Source: Ophioderma brevispina (lineage: Eukaryota > Echinodermata > Ophiuroidea > Amphilepidida > Ophiodermatidae). Taken from it: DNA of 64,000 nucleotides. The translations under genes and the position numbers were made by a program. Below are positions 20,460-32,469 of the stretch, one piece after another. The DNA lies in assembly GCA_023653785.1 (NCBI GenBank), contig JAMKCH010072648.1, forward strand, positions 1 to 64,000, read 5' to 3'. Each line of letters opens with the position of its first letter. The first letter of the stretch is position 1. The notes under the pieces were generated by a model. The model made no database searches and was not told the DNA's origin. It saw only the letters and a list, made by a program, of their open reading frames with translations.

Positions 20460-22440
20460 CATGCTTGAAGGTTTGTGATTTGATTCTTAAAGAGACATTG
20501 AGGGACATTTCCAGAAAGAAATGCCCCATGTTTTGTTCAAACCGGGTTTTTAGCTTAATTCGGAATTGTTATCAATGTACCCAGTTGGCACAAAAAGTAT
20601 CTCGGCATGTTTTGCGATTAGTATTGTGCAAAGTCCGACGAATTTTGAAGTTTTCAAGATAAACATTTTGGGCCTAGGTCGGCTCTTCATCCAAAACCTT
20701 GCTTCTTAAAAGCGTTGCCAAATGGCCAAGATAGATAGGAACGCCGAAGATGCAAACCCCAAACCTAAGTTGCCGTTTTCGGAGTTTCCAGGGCACTGCA
20801 GTGTGTAATGCAACTACGAACACGCGAATCAATCACATATTGAAAAGTATATTGTAGGCTTTCTCGCTCATTAAGTTGGAAACCATATTGTGTAAAATAA
20901 ACTACACATATTATTGCAGTTGTACCACACTTAGTGGAAAATGAAAAATTAAAAAAACTGCTAACTTTTGGTTTGGGGGTTTTCGGGTATTCAGGTTGTT
21001 CTGTCGCAGCCATTTTTGCACAATCTTTTACATGTAAGGGTGTTTATTAGTTAAATGAGAAGAGCAAGACCGAGGCACAAAATGTATTTTCGAAAAACAT
21101 TTCAAATATTATCGTTACTTTGGAAAATATGATCGAAAAACATGCCAAGATACTTTTTGTGCCAACGGTCTATCACACCTGAAGGGAATAAGCGAATACG
21201 CCGTTTTATGTAATTTTAAGATGATGATTAGTATTTTCACGACGAGGTAAATCAAAGCGTAGTGTGGGTTTCTATGGGGACGATACGATAGAGGCAAGTT
21301 CAAAACATGCGTTGCGAGTTTTCTTTTTACTTGCTTGTCAATAAACCTTTGAAATGTTCTCCGGTAGGTGGTGGTTTTTTTGTACAAGGCAATCAAGTGC
21401 AATGTAGGAAGTTTGTATCTAAAAAAATCTGTCACTTTAACCTTATCATGCAGGTAACTTAGTTTACTACAGAATTAAATAATGAAGAATACAGCATTCA
21501 CCGGAACGATTGTATTGCCGGAATCGCGTTTGCCATGGAAGTCACAGTTTGTTGATGTGTGTGATGTGAATCACATAGGAGTCATCAGAGGTCATTTTGA
21601 CCTGTTGACAACCTCATATGAACACTTGGGCCAAGGGAAACTTCTGAACAAGTAGGAATCAGTGAACCAAATGCTGGGGAAATTTCATGATGAGCCAAAG
21701 GTCCACATAGGTCATGAAAGGGTCAATCGTGGCAATCCCATGGTTATCGTGTCCAGGTGCGTTGTTTTTGAGTACACTTTGTGTGGCCGGTAGCATCCTA
21801 TTGCCAAAGAAGAAATGGTAGTTTGAGGATTTTTGACAAAATGGGGCCAAAGTTCACATAGGGGGGTAATCAAAGGGTCACTTTTTGTTTACACATAGAG
21901 ACTTGGGCAGTGGTTCTTAAGGTTAAGTATGAAGTTTATCCAGTCAAAAGCTTGTGAACAATGAGCAATTGTTTAACATTGGTTTACAGCCATAGCTCGA
22001 GTCCACAGTGGAATGGAAAAGGGCATCCCTTTGTGTCTTCCTGCTAAAGCAGGCACCACACAAAAGCTTTTACCAATTTGAGGACATTGCTAGTTATAGT
22101 TAATATCCAGAAGAAAAATCATAGTTGGTTAAATTGACAGGAGGAGATGTTTTAAGAATATGAATTATCTCCATTTGCACTGTTCAGTTGAAAAACACCT
22201 ACCAAATTGTGTTGGATAAACAAGTAAATCAGAACACCAAAAACTAGGTTTTGAACTTGCCTGCTATCTATACCATCCTTTAGAAAAGCATGAAACAGAC
22301 AAAAACAAACAGACAAAAACAAACAGACAACAAGGATGGCTTTTGGCTTATTCAATTTGGTGATTAATAATTGATTAGGCATTACAAAATATGCACACAA
22401 ACAAAACAGATGGTTTTTAAACAAAAATTTACATTTTTCC
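20460..22440. other. Unassigned sequence with scattered inverted repeats
   Basis: TTGGCACAAAAAGTATCT (20583) recurs inverted near 21165, followed in both by CGGCATGTTTT or TTGGCATGTTTT. A second pair of CCCCAAACC-type words flanks 20757-20985. A minus-strand frame at 21115-21435 (106 codons) is basic and has a hydrophobic stretch, but I recognise no family. Three copies of a 14-base unit CAGACAAAAACAAA lie at 22296-22330. Confidence 0.4.
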
Positions 22441-23850
22441 TCATATTGTTCATTTTGCTAATAAAAGTAACGCCATAGCACTTAAAGACATTTTAACTGC
22501 AAAATGATGGTTATCCCCATATTTTGGAAAGGCATTTGTTTCTAGACTTGTCCCTATGTGGGAGTGTTCACCGGGTATGCATGAAAAAGGTGGGACTAGC
22601 TGTATTCCCAGGGCTCTTACTAGGAGTATCAAATTCACAATAACCTGTTCAACTGTTACATGGTGATTCAGTGAATTATTATAAAAGAAGTTATTGTATA
22701 TAGCCACGGGAGGCTGCAGAGCTGGGATCAGTGCTGCTCCCAGCTCTAACGAAAAAAAAGAAGGCAAGTGCATTGAAATAAGTTCAAATACCCCCGAAAG
22801 TTCAAAAATACTTCCCCCGGACCCCCCACCAGGCCGGCTTCCCCGGACACCTAGACCTTGGCATTTGGACCGTCCCCGGGATCTGCACCCCCGGAATCCT
22901 CGGCTATGCGCATGGAATGGGAGTTATACACTTCGCTCAAATTGACATTAATACACACTAACGTCGTGTATGAAATAATGAAAGAAAGCCATCATATCCA
23001 AATTATACAAATTATGAGCTCTCTTTTTTCCAAAGATTAAGAATTAAAGAGGAAATATTTCTCTCACCCTGTTTTTCTCTCTTTTTAAAAAAAGACAAAA
23101 CTTAAAAAAAAAAAAAAAAAAACAAATTATGACAAAATTAAAAAAAGCAAAAAACTAAAAAATTAAAAAAAATAGAATCATAAAGAGAAACTTTAATCAT
23201 ATTCTCTTGTTGTAATCGTAATGCATATTAAAACACTTCAACATTGTAGGGAATTTGTTATCAGCACTTGCTAGTTGTGAAGGGGCAGTTCAGATTCAGC
23301 TAGGATTTCTAAAGTTCATTGATATATCCCGAGGAATGCTTTCAACATTGAGTTAAAAGAGGTGATTGAAAATACAAATGTGGCACAAGTGGAATTACTA
23401 CTTTGAAATCAGATATTAGGAATATACCAAATATTTTAGTGAAAAACACTTGTTTTCAGAAACCTCTACACCATCAAAATGTTTAAAAAATGAAGAATAA
23501 TAGGAAGGAAAGAAATGAAGAAAAATAAAGATAAAATTATGGCATGCAGGTGAGCTAAAGCAATATAACTGGTAAAATCTGGGGTTCTGGGACGTAGCTA
23601 ATAAGGGATCGGACCATGGCTCTTTAATAACAAGCACCAAAGCAACCCTTGAGGGAAAATGTTTTTCTAGGACTGTGCCAGTTTGGGAATTGAACTTGTG
23701 ACTTTTCTGTCACTAGATGGACACTTTATATATCAGCTTGTGTTCGAATGAAAACCAGACCTAATAACAATGTAATGGTGATCAGTTGGGGTATACGCAT
23801 ACACAAATACTCCAGGGCCTGACGACACTCGTACATGAGATAAAATGTTG
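22440..23850. other. Unassigned sequence
   Basis: Holds a proline-coding GC-rich stretch (22790-22915), poly-A rich DNA at 23085-23175, and a fragment of family G near 23570-23635. No gene was recognised. Several 74-107-codon frames lack domains. Confidence 0.35.
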
Positions 23851-23856
23851 CTTTAA

Positions 23857-24088
23857 AGCCTATCAGCGATTCTTCAAACAAATCGTGCCCCTTAATTTTA
23901 ATCAAAGTCCATTTTTTACACTGTTGTTTATGGAAAAATGGTTGTAGTAAACACCCCTGTAAGGGCTAAGCTGAAACGCCGTATTGCCAAGAAATGGCGA
24001 TTTATCTGCATTGTTTACTAATACAAGTCGGATCCCGACTTTTTTTATTAGTAAACAAAACAGTCAAAATGGCATCTTCAACACCAAT
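23857..24088 (-). mobile_element. TTAA-flanked MITE family I, copy 1
   Basis: Starts after TTAA (23853-23856) as AGCCTATCAGCGATTCTTC, then CAAATCGTGCCCC and ATCAAAGTCCATTTT. All are reverse complements of the right part of 26418-26773. GTCGGATCCCGACTTTTTTT (about 24028) matches GTTGGATCCCGACTTTT there. The far end is uncertain; a TTAA lies at 24089. Confidence 0.65.
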
Positions 24089-24099
24089 TTAAAATGCTT

Positions 24100-25113
24100 T
24101 TTAGTACCACTGTCTGTTTTTCACAAAGAATTATAATATAAGGCGACGACGAAATAGAAAACCGTGGAAGGCCTGATCCAATTCTCTATAGTCCTTTTCA
24201 ACTCCGTTCTCCGTCATTTCTTCCTAGCCTACTACCCTCCTATCGTCTCTATACTTCTTATTTATCTCTCCTTTTCTCTGTCCTCCCGACCAACCCTGAT
24301 TTTTTCAGTTTGCCGAAAAAATCATGTAAAATCAGACGTTTTAAGCCAAAATTTATCCATTTTGGCATTTGTTATAAAAATGTTAAAAAAAGTTCATTTT
24401 TCTCTGGATTTCAGATTTTGGGGCTATTTTGGCCAATTTTGAGCTCCAGAAAAGAAAAAAAAAAGAAAAAATTTGCGACCGACCGACCCTAATCAAAAAG
24501 GTCCGCTACCCGTTTAAAACAGGGTTTTCTTTTTTCGTCGCCCTTAAGGTGTTGATATGACCTAAACACGAGCAATTTAGAGACAAAATGAGGCTTTTGA
24601 ATTTAAAAAAAAAACTGTAGTAGCTAATTGGAGGTGTGGTGTGACTTCAAAACTTACACCCTGTCTGAAATCTCCGCTAATAGACATTTGGCACCAACAA
24701 AATAGGGTCTTAGTTTTCACTATGAGCATGTTAAAATCCAGTTCCCTTGCACGTTCAGTACTCGTCCATTTACCAGTGTATTTAGAAAAATGATACCTCT
24801 CTGTTTTGGGGTAATATAGGATCCCGCAGATACCAAGGTCCATTCATGCGAATGGCATTACAAGTACAACCCACTCAACCGTGTCCTTGGTGGATTAGAG
24901 CAGTTGTAACTCATTAGGTTTTAGATGAGTAAGGGGTCTAGTTTAAAAACTCATTAAGACCTGTCTCAAATTCCAAGAATGTAGTAAAGGCCGACTCAAG
25001 AGATTTCCCGATGAGGTCGCCCTCAATTTTCAAAAAATTGTTTTTTTTTGCATGTCATAATTCTTGTCCATATACTAGTCCCTGTGTGAAATAGCTAGGA
25101 TCAAATCGAAGTC

Positions 25114-25149
<36 letters not shown>

Positions 25150-26410
25150 GGATCCGGAAATTTTGTTAACACAGTCATCCTATGGCACTGGTTATAAATA
25201 CCCATAAATGTTTACTTGCAAATCAAACGAAACTCCGATTCATCTCAAACTTGGAATTGAGCATTCTAGGTGACTATCTTTAGTCTAATTTTATTTTTTT
25301 TAATTAATATATTAAAAACCTTATATTCAAGAAATCTCTGAGTCAGACTTTATAAATTGGCTGGTGCCAAAACTTATCTTAGTTTTGTAGTTTAGTAAGG
25401 GTCTCACGACAAAACTAGAACTTCTCAATTCCACTAAAATACACTTTGGCACCAACAGTGACATAACCAGAGGTGGGGTGGGGGGAAGGGGGCACATTTT
25501 TAGAGTAATGTTGGAAGGAAAAAGTCCACTCATGTAGGACTAACCGCTTGTTTAACGCTGGGTCTAAAGTTAGACCCTTTCAGCATACTGCATCCAGCCA
25601 TAGGGTCTTAGTTTTGGGCAGTTGAGTAAGGGGTAATTCAAAACTAAAGATCTTGGTCAAAAATGCCACTAATATCCATTTTGGCACCAAAAAGTTGAGG
25701 TGTTTCCACTCTATTACATTTTAGAGAGTATACTAGTCCAACAGCCGCGATAACTTCAATAATGATTAAATCTATACCATGAAAAGCCCATAACTCACGC
25801 TACCCGCAGTCACTCAAACACTTAATACCTTTTTTGGGACCAAAACAAAAACAAGAAAAAAAAGATAGTCCGCATTGCTTTTTTGCCAAATATATTTCCT
25901 GACCCAAAAAAACAGTTTTGACATCCATCTCAAGAACCAGGTTGAGATGGCTTCCAAATGATTTGAGAAGCCATCTCAAAAGCCACTGCCTAAGACTCGC
26001 TTGATGGACCATTTGAATTGCATTTTGCCTGCTGATCCAACTAGTCACCAAATTTCATAATTTTTACATTTTTCAATTGACCAAATTTTGATCTCTAAGC
26101 AAATTATATGTGGTAGGGAGCAGCATCCAAAAGGTTAACACACAAGCTAACACAGGTATTGAGCACTCTTGTGAACACCTGCCCATAAATGACAGTGACA
26201 ATAGACTGGCCTGTCAATACAGGGGCTGTTGATCATTGCAATATCTGCTGTCCATTCTTGGTGTAATACTTGAAACTGTTTATAATCAAAATGTATATAG
26301 CTCTGTTTACAACAAATATATTTTCCAGGTGAATGGCATAAGGGGGTGTAAGGCTTTGTAGATTTGAAAATATGTTTTTTTTTTTAATATTGCACGTTAA
26401 TGTAATGTTA
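24100..26410. other. AT-rich region with repeated TTTGGCACCAA motif
   Basis: The words CACTAATATCCATTTTGGCACCAA-like (24672, 25430 and 25665, variants) and GGGTCTTAGTTTT (24703, 25602) recur, suggesting an old tandem or segmental duplication. An A31 run lies at 25117-25147 beside GGATCCGG. No gene was recognised. Confidence 0.45.
25942..25979. repeat. Perfect 13-bp hairpin
   Basis: TTGAGATGGCTTC (25942-25954) and GAAGCCATCTCAA (25967-25979) are exact reverse complements around a 12-base loop. CCATCTCAA also occurs just upstream at 25925. No expression evidence can be read from sequence. Confidence 0.65.
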
Positions 26411-26417
26411 CATTTAA

Positions 26418-26773
26418 AGCCACAATCAGTATTTTTTTCCAAAATCAAAATGCTCATTTTGTCTCAAAATGTCTAGTGTTAGGTCATACAACACATTACT
26501 GTTCTTTGTGAAAAACCAGACATGTGCATTTTAAGCGGCATTGAATGTGCCATTTACGGCTGTTTCTAGACCTTAAAAAGTTGGATCCCGACTTTTATTA
26601 CTAAACAAAGCATAAAAATCATCATTTCTGACAAATACGGCACGTTACACTTGGCCATTTACAGGGGTCATTACTACAACAATTTCCAATACAAGAGTGC
26701 AAGAAAATGGACTTTGATGAAAAATAGGGGGCCACGATTTGTTTACATTTTGAAGAAATCAATGAAGGGGGCT
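26418..26773 (+). mobile_element. TTAA-flanked MITE family I, copy 2
   Basis: TTAA lies at 26414-26417 and 26774-26777. Ends are AGCCACAATCAGTATTTT and, reverse complemented, AGCCCCCTTCATTGATT. It shares GGATCCCGACTTTT and TACAGGGGTCATTACTACAA-like words with copy 1 in the opposite orientation. The AG...CT ends fit the other TTAA families here. No coding. Confidence 0.7.
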
Positions 26774-26777
26774 TTAA

Positions 26778-27117
26778 GTGGAGATAAGAGGAGATGGCTG
26801 TGGTTGCTGTGCAAAGGATTCCATATTCTATTGGGGAGTACTTGAAGTAAGTTTATTTGAGACAAAAAGGATACGGAAATGATTATTAGATAATTATATT
26901 AATTGGCAGTGTAAGGGAGCTGTAGCTTGAGCCGCCTGGGTTTTTTGCAAAAAACATGCAATTGTGCCTATTGTCGGGTATAATAGCAATAATATTTAAT
27001 CTAATCAACGTGCTGCCATATCCTCTGAGATACTTACAAACTCTCTGGCCACCACTTGGCGTGTCAGAGAAAAAGTAATTATTTCTTCTCAAAAGAACAT
27101 TCAAGATAATCCTTCAC
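26778..27117. other. Unassigned sequence
   Basis: Short spacer between two TTAA-flanked MITEs. A 72-codon minus-strand frame has no domain. Confidence 0.35.
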
Positions 27118-27120
27118 TAA

Positions 27121-28137
27121 AGACACGATCAGTGACTATCCAAAAGAGTCAAAGCATTTGATACATTTGCAAGAATAGGCTATAGGGATAAGCATCGATT
27201 TGCTGATCTGAAACATTGAAAAATCATCAAAATTCGTAGTTTGGTATTTGTTACTGGCGTTTGAATGTATATCATTGAAGTTCGCGGTCTATCCCACAAA
27301 CACACATTGATCTGTGTACCAGGATGTGCTAAATAACTGCAAGTAGTTGGCTTGAAATCATGTATTCAGAAAAGGCTAGTACTTTTTATATGATCTTGTA
27401 ATTTCTATACGTGCGATATCGTAAGAAATTCCCAAAGAGATCAAAAAAGCCTTCCCATTGAATATCTCGATTCATAAGCATAATCGCACCAGAACTCCCA
27501 TATTGATTCTTTGTGTATTCGGTATGGTGTAAACCATTATCAGCTGTTAGTGTAGATTTTAGATGATATAGCGTTATGTCTATTTGGGGAGACAGTTATG
27601 ACAAGTTCCCTCAAATACTTCATTTTTTCACCATTTGGTGTTAATAGAGAAGGAAAAGTCTGTAGAATTATCAAGTTTATTTTTTCCACTGAAAAAAATT
27701 GATAGGATGAAAATAGCAGTTATTAAAAGATATGAATCTCCATCAATAGTAAGTGTCCGTATGGACAGTAATGACTAAACACTAGTGTAATACGTGGAAA
27801 TTTCTGCATACAGATATTTTGCGATTTAACCGTTTTGCCAAATGCACGAGATTTAATTCATGGTCATGATATCAATGTAATAACAAATCTATTGGAAAAA
27901 GTGATGTTCAAGCTTCTTATTTTATGTTTTTCATGTTCATTCGCGAAATTCGCAAAATAAAAACCTCGCGGAAAATGTCCACTTTACGGTATCCGATTTT
28001 GTCCTTAGTAGTTTGTATTTTTTATCGCTGTAGGAATGTAGTAGGATAAACTATACTTGTTACAGAAAGTAATAATTTGATTTTGTTTTTTTTTTTTTTT
28101 TCGCTTTTGTGAGTTGGCAAATCCACTGATAGTGCCT
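27121..28137 (+). mobile_element. TTAA-flanked element family D, copy 1
   Basis: Left end AGACACGATCAGTGACTATC follows CTAA (27117-27120). The right end reverse complements to AGGCACTATCAGTGGATTT before TTAA (28138-28141). Internal words GTTGGCTTGAAATC, GTAATTTCTATA, AAAAAGCCTTCCC and GGTGTAAACC recur at 43045-43576. A start-only copy lies at the window end (63897). No transposase frame was seen in its 1017 bases. Confidence 0.75.
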
Positions 28138-28139
28138 TT

Positions 28140-29340
28140 AATGTGATGGCTGCATTCTTTTATACTTTCTTATTTTTGTTTTTTTAATGAATGTTGGTAT
28201 ACCCTTTGTTAAGCTACGTAAGCAAGCACTTTCTATCACTGATTTTTTTTGCTGGCCTCCAGAGAGGCCAGCTTAGAGATCAGATTGGAAAATGACCTTG
28301 ACACGTAGTACGAAAATATTTTTAAAATTAAACAGCAGCCAAAGTAGTCACCTGAAAATTCATTTACCAACAAATGATTTATTCAGTTCTATTTGCTACT
28401 TTCATTCACATAGGTAGGAGGTTGAAACTGTTTTAATGTATTAATTAATTAGCTTTTTTCTATGTATTAATTATGGGGGGCGGACGCACGTTCGATACTA
28501 AGAGTTGGGATTGAGAACGTTATTTATTCAAAAATTAGTCTCATTCTCCTGTATTGGGGTCTACAGCATATCGACTCCACGAGGTACGAGCACGAACGTA
28601 TACAAAAACGCACACGAGAATACGTGCTCATTGACACACAACGTTACCGACGTCGTGAAAGGACCTGGCCCATATGGAACAAAATTTGATCAGATTTCCT
28701 TCACAAAACCTGATTTTCATAGATGATTCGCATGTTTTCGTGTAGTTAACGAGTAGGAGTGTTTTATGGGTGTGGCTTTTTGTGCCGTAACCGTTTTCTT
28801 TCGCACAGTTATGACCTGAAAAATGACCGGTATATTTATCGTCAACCTTTAACACCATAGAAACTATAAACATAGTTTACTGGGTATTATAGAGTGCTAA
28901 TTGTTACACAGGGATGCCCAATAAATCCGACCTCCCCCCGGTAATTATATTCATAATTATTATTCATGACTTATTAGGAATGAGCAAGACACTGTATATT
29001 CAAGTGTAGTTTGACTCCCATTTTGTTTCGAAATCGTGGTTAAATTTTGCTGTACGCATTCAGGGAGCTTATTTAAGTACCTATCACCCATCAAGAATCA
29101 AAGAACAAGAAACAGGACAACAACTACTTCACAGCTGAATATACAGCAAGATTGTGACAAGGAGCAATACAAACTGGTGCTTCACATTGCAGAAGTCTTC
29201 TATGTTTTTTTCACAGAAACACTCAATAAATAATGAAAACCAGACATTTTCGTTCACGTGTGTTTTCTTGTCTACATCACTTCGCCCCCCACCTTCCTGC
29301 CTCATAATATGCTACAAGGTTATTCCAATCTCATACCAAA
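28140..29340. other. Unassigned sequence
   Basis: Contains the perfect hairpin at 28251-28272 and a CG-rich patch near 28480-28660. No gene was recognised. Confidence 0.35.
28251..28272. repeat. Perfect 9-bp stem, 4-base loop hairpin
   Basis: GCTGGCCTC, loop CAGA, GAGGCCAGC. It is followed by TTAGAGATCAGATTGG. It may mark the end of an unrecognised dispersed repeat. It lacks the trailing T run of a simple terminator and is in an animal-like genome, so no terminator call is made. Confidence 0.6.
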
Positions 29341-29344
29341 GCAA

Positions 29345-29625
29345 CCTTGTGGAAGAGTGCCCAAATTTTCACAATTGGAGATATTTGCCACAGTTGTGTT
29401 GGAAATGTCTAGAAAACTATACCTCCAAGTGGGCAATGCTCAAAAATGTGGATTGTTATAAGAAGCGATTTTGAAATTAGAAATGGATCCTAGATTGAAA
29501 TTTATGGTGGAGCTGGAAATGCCACAGATTTCCGTCCATGGTGAAATAGTCCTAAAAATAACGTCCACCTCATGAAAGACCCTAATTGGTTAATTGTCTA
29601 GGAAACACATGCGAATGAACAATTT
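29345..29625 (+). mobile_element. TTAA MITE family C, partial copy
   Basis: Has the family words GAGTGCCCAAATTTTCA, TTGGAGATATTTGCCACAG, GGAGCTGGAAATGCC and CCGTCCATGGTGAAATAG, then stops before the usual right end. The plus-strand order is scrambled relative to full copies, suggesting deletions. A SINE tail follows directly. Confidence 0.5.
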
Positions 29626-29627
29626 TG

Positions 29628-29692
29628 TGGAAACGCTTAGAGGCCAATAGGCATAAGGGCGCTATTAAATTCTGCTATATTAGGTTAATTTA
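29628..29692 (+). mobile_element. SINE 3'-tail fragment
   Basis: GCTTAGAGGCCAATAGGCATAAGGGCGCTAT matches, word by word in order, the tail of the tRNA-SINE at 31488-31870 read on its own strand (GCTTAGAGGCC, GCATAAGGCGCTATAT). The tRNA head is missing. Confidence 0.55.
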
Positions 29693-30122
29693 TTCATTGA
29701 CATAAGCCATTTTGTGATTAGAATTGGGATCCCAGATTGTACTAACGGCAGAGCTGGAAATACCAAATTTTGTCTGTCCATGATGAAATGTGTCACCTCA
29801 TGAAAATGACCTCTAACTTGAATTGCCAGAAACGAAGGAAACAAAACTAATGGATGAGCGTAAACACGTACATGGTGCAATTTCTTGGCTATTTCGTTAT
29901 TGAGGACGTTTCCAACAACCGTGCCTTATTATCGGAGATCTCCGATATTAAATTATTCTAACTACAAAATTCCTTATTTTGTGACCAAACCAATAGGAAT
30001 GTGAGCTCTAGCATTCACAGTATTGTTTACTAGCCCAATTACCAATACAACTGTGCAAAAAATCTCAAACCAATATCAGGAAAATTGGGGGGCGCTCTTC
30101 CCAAAATGTGCTGATTATTGCT
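29693..30122 (-). mobile_element. TTAA MITE family C, copy 1
   Basis: Read on the minus strand, it starts AGCAATAATCAGCACATTT after TTAA (30123-30126), then GAGCGCCCCCCAATTTT and TTTTTTGCACAG. It continues through the family interior to GCAGAGCTGGAAATACC and GGGATCCCAATTCTAATCAC-like words in the inverse of 31931-32463. The distal border is approximate. Confidence 0.65.
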
Positions 30123-30129
30123 TTAATCT

Positions 30130-30990
30130 GTTTTCCTTGCTTTCAGCTCACTACACATACCTCAAGGGATTTGGTACTGATCTGAAAGACTCACATGCAC
30201 GGTCTGAGCTACATTTTGTTTTCAACACTCGCCATTTGCGAGTACCCCAACCAGTCTGTGTAAACACTCTGGTATAGGGGCCAAGAAAAAAGATAACAAA
30301 GTAAGAGAAGATTTCAGTAGATTCCAAAGGCCTGACTGACTAATGGAGGTTTTGGTAAAAGGTACTGATGTGAATCGTTAGTGATGAAACATGGAAAAAT
30401 TGACAGTACTGATCACAAAATGCATTTTAAGAGTGTTCATCTCTAACGATTAACATGGACAACTGTACAAAAAACCCCCAAATGGAAGCCAATGCATTGT
30501 TGGGAAGATACTGATATTTTCTCTTTACAAATGTTCCAATTTGAAGTTAACCGTAAGTAGAAGCTATACATGATTTCAAGGGATTAGAGCAATAAGGTCC
30601 CATCTGCAATAGCTGACCAGGTGTTAGTTCTTGGGCAGGTCTGACACTAATAAGAACACAACTGACAAAATGGGCAGCTATATTTGCAGATGGGGCCTTC
30701 TTGGAGTAAACGCTTGATATCTAAGAGTACGTTATTTCGAGATTGGATGAGTTCCTCGGGGAAGCGGTTAGGGTAGGTAAGAGAAACCCATTTCTGCAGG
30801 AAAATGGAGAGTGAAAAGTATTGATAGTAGTGGTAAATTACATAATGAGTTTTGAATTAAAAAAAATTCTACTGCATGTAACCGAATAAAAGTGAGTGGA
30901 AACAATGACTAACACCCTGGGGACTAAACCATCAAGTTTTGAAATTGATCCATTTGATCACTGGATGGATACTCTACTAACTGACGGTGT
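30130..30990. other. Unassigned sequence
   Basis: No gene or repeat family was recognised. ATCGTTAGTGATGAA and its near-inverse ATCTCTAACGATTAA (30374 and 30440) form a weak inverted pair. Confidence 0.35.
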
Positions 30991-30996
30991 CGGTGC

Positions 30997-31278
30997 CAGT
31001 GGCGGCGCCACAGGTGGCATGGGGGGGGGGGGCTTTTGCCCCAAAATTGTTTTCTTGCCCCCCCCTCCCGAACGAAAGAAACATGAGCAGATTTTGTGGC
31101 AATAATTGGGGGGAAAAAATATAAACTTTGGGCCAAAATTGCTTAAAAAAAAAAATCTCCAATATTTGATACTTTGCTCCCCCCAGGAATTTCACTTTTG
31201 CCCCCCCCCAAAAAAATTCAGTTTGCTCCCACCCCCCCCATTTTTCCCCCAGAAAAAAGAGGTTCTGGCGCCGCACTG
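30997..31278. mobile_element. 282-bp hAT-type MITE with exact 8-bp duplication
   Basis: The left end is CAGTGGCGGCGCCACAGG and the right reverse complements to CAGTGCGGCGCCAGAACC. GTCGGTGC flanks both sides exactly (30989-30996, 31279-31286). The interior is G10, C6-C9 and A/T runs, with no coding. Downstream, the inverse of CAGTGGCGTATCTTGGGG at about 31465-31481 looks like the right end of another, possibly enclosing, hAT-type element whose left end I could not place. Confidence 0.9.
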
Positions 31279-31485
31279 GTCGGTGCCGGCTTGGCGTAAA
31301 AAAATTACCCAATTTTAGCAAAAATATCAGCGATTTGCGACCAAAATTGGTTAACAATATCAAAATTGGGAGGAAGGACCTCTGATAGCCGAAAATAGCT
31401 AGACTAATTTCGCTGTGTTGATGTTTTTTGCATGAACCCCCGGGGATCGGGCTCTGATCGCACCCCAAGATACGCCACTGTATGA

Positions 31486-31870
31486 GATAATAATAATAAG
31501 AATAATAGCAGCTATTTATATAGCGCCTTATGCTACTTGGCCTCTAAGCGCTTTCACAAATGGCCCGGTCTGATCACTTTTGGCCTAACCATACCATACA
31601 CCATTTTAAGCATCATTTCAAGGGATGCCAGCCATCGGGAGCACGCTTCCCTTATCAGCAAACAGACATCGAGATAACCAGCAAGCCGGGACCCAGCTTC
31701 CCAATACGCACGGTAAATCGGGACATAAGCTGTGGATTTTCTGCTCCGGGAAATTAACAAGACCGTACTCGCACAGAGCTCGAATGCACGCTATACGCAT
31801 AGATGGAGCATCACTGTAGTCCGAGCGCTTACCTGCTTGAGCTATCTTGTCGCTAAGCAATATAACAACG
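31486..31870 (-). mobile_element. tRNA-derived SINE, full-length-looking
   Basis: On the minus strand, GATAGCTCAAGCAGGTAAGC near 31860-31840 fits an RNA polymerase III A box, and GCATTCGAGCTC about 50 bases on fits a degenerate B box. The tail is GCGCTTAGAGGCC, GCATAAGGCGCTATATAAAT and (TTA)n near 31490. No protein coding is expected. The tail shape resembles that of the LINEs at 7478 and 18082, so such a LINE may mobilise it. Confidence 0.7.
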
Positions 31871-31930
31871 TATGGGCATTGGGTGAATAAACACATTTTA
31901 ATCAATAGGGATCAATTTTGAAACGATTAA

Positions 31931-32463
31931 AGCAATACAGTACAGTTTGTAAGAGTGCCTCAAATTTTCTGGATATTTTGAGATATTTACACGATTGCAT
32001 TAGTATTGACTAGTCAAACAAATTCCTGGGAATGTTAGAGCTCAAACTCTCTATGTGTCGCAAAGAAGAATTTTGTAATTAGAATACATTAATATCGGAG
32101 ATCTCAGATAATAATCAAAAACGGCTGCTGGAAATGTCCGTCCATGTGCAATAGCCGGGAATTACCATGTACGTGTCCTACGCCCATCCATTAGTTTTGT
32201 TCTGCTCGGGTCATGCAGTCCCAAGTTTCAGAGATCATTTTCATGAGGTGACACTATTTCATCATGGACAGACATCATGTGGGTTTTTTTATTTCCAGCT
32301 CTGCCTTTAGTACAATCTGGGATCCCAATTCTAATCACCAAAATGGCTTATTCAGGATAAATTGGCATTCGCAGGTAGTTTCCTAACAATTAACCAACAT
32401 ACGGGCAAAAATATCAAAATTTGAAATTGGGGGCGCTCTTCAAAAAAATGCGCTGTTAGGCTG
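31931..32463 (+). mobile_element. TTAA MITE family C, copy 2
   Basis: TTAA at 31927-31930 and 32464-32467. The left end is AGCAATACAGTACAG. The interior runs ATATTTACACGATTG, TAATATCGGAGATCTC, CCGTCCATGTGCAATAGCCG, ATTTCATCATGGACAG, CAATCTGGGATCCCAATTC, and GGGGGCGCTCTTC near the right end. Adjacent to the tRNA-SINE. Confidence 0.75.
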
Positions 32464-32469
32464 TTAATC

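Noticed and set aside
21115..21435. 106-codon minus-strand frame, possibly membrane protein
   Set aside because: One hydrophobic stretch only, no known motif, lies in a region of inverted repeats; no splice-linked neighbour exon was identified.
28251..28272. Rho-independent terminator
   Set aside because: Strong stem-loop, but no T run after it, no upstream gene, and the DNA is not bacterial.
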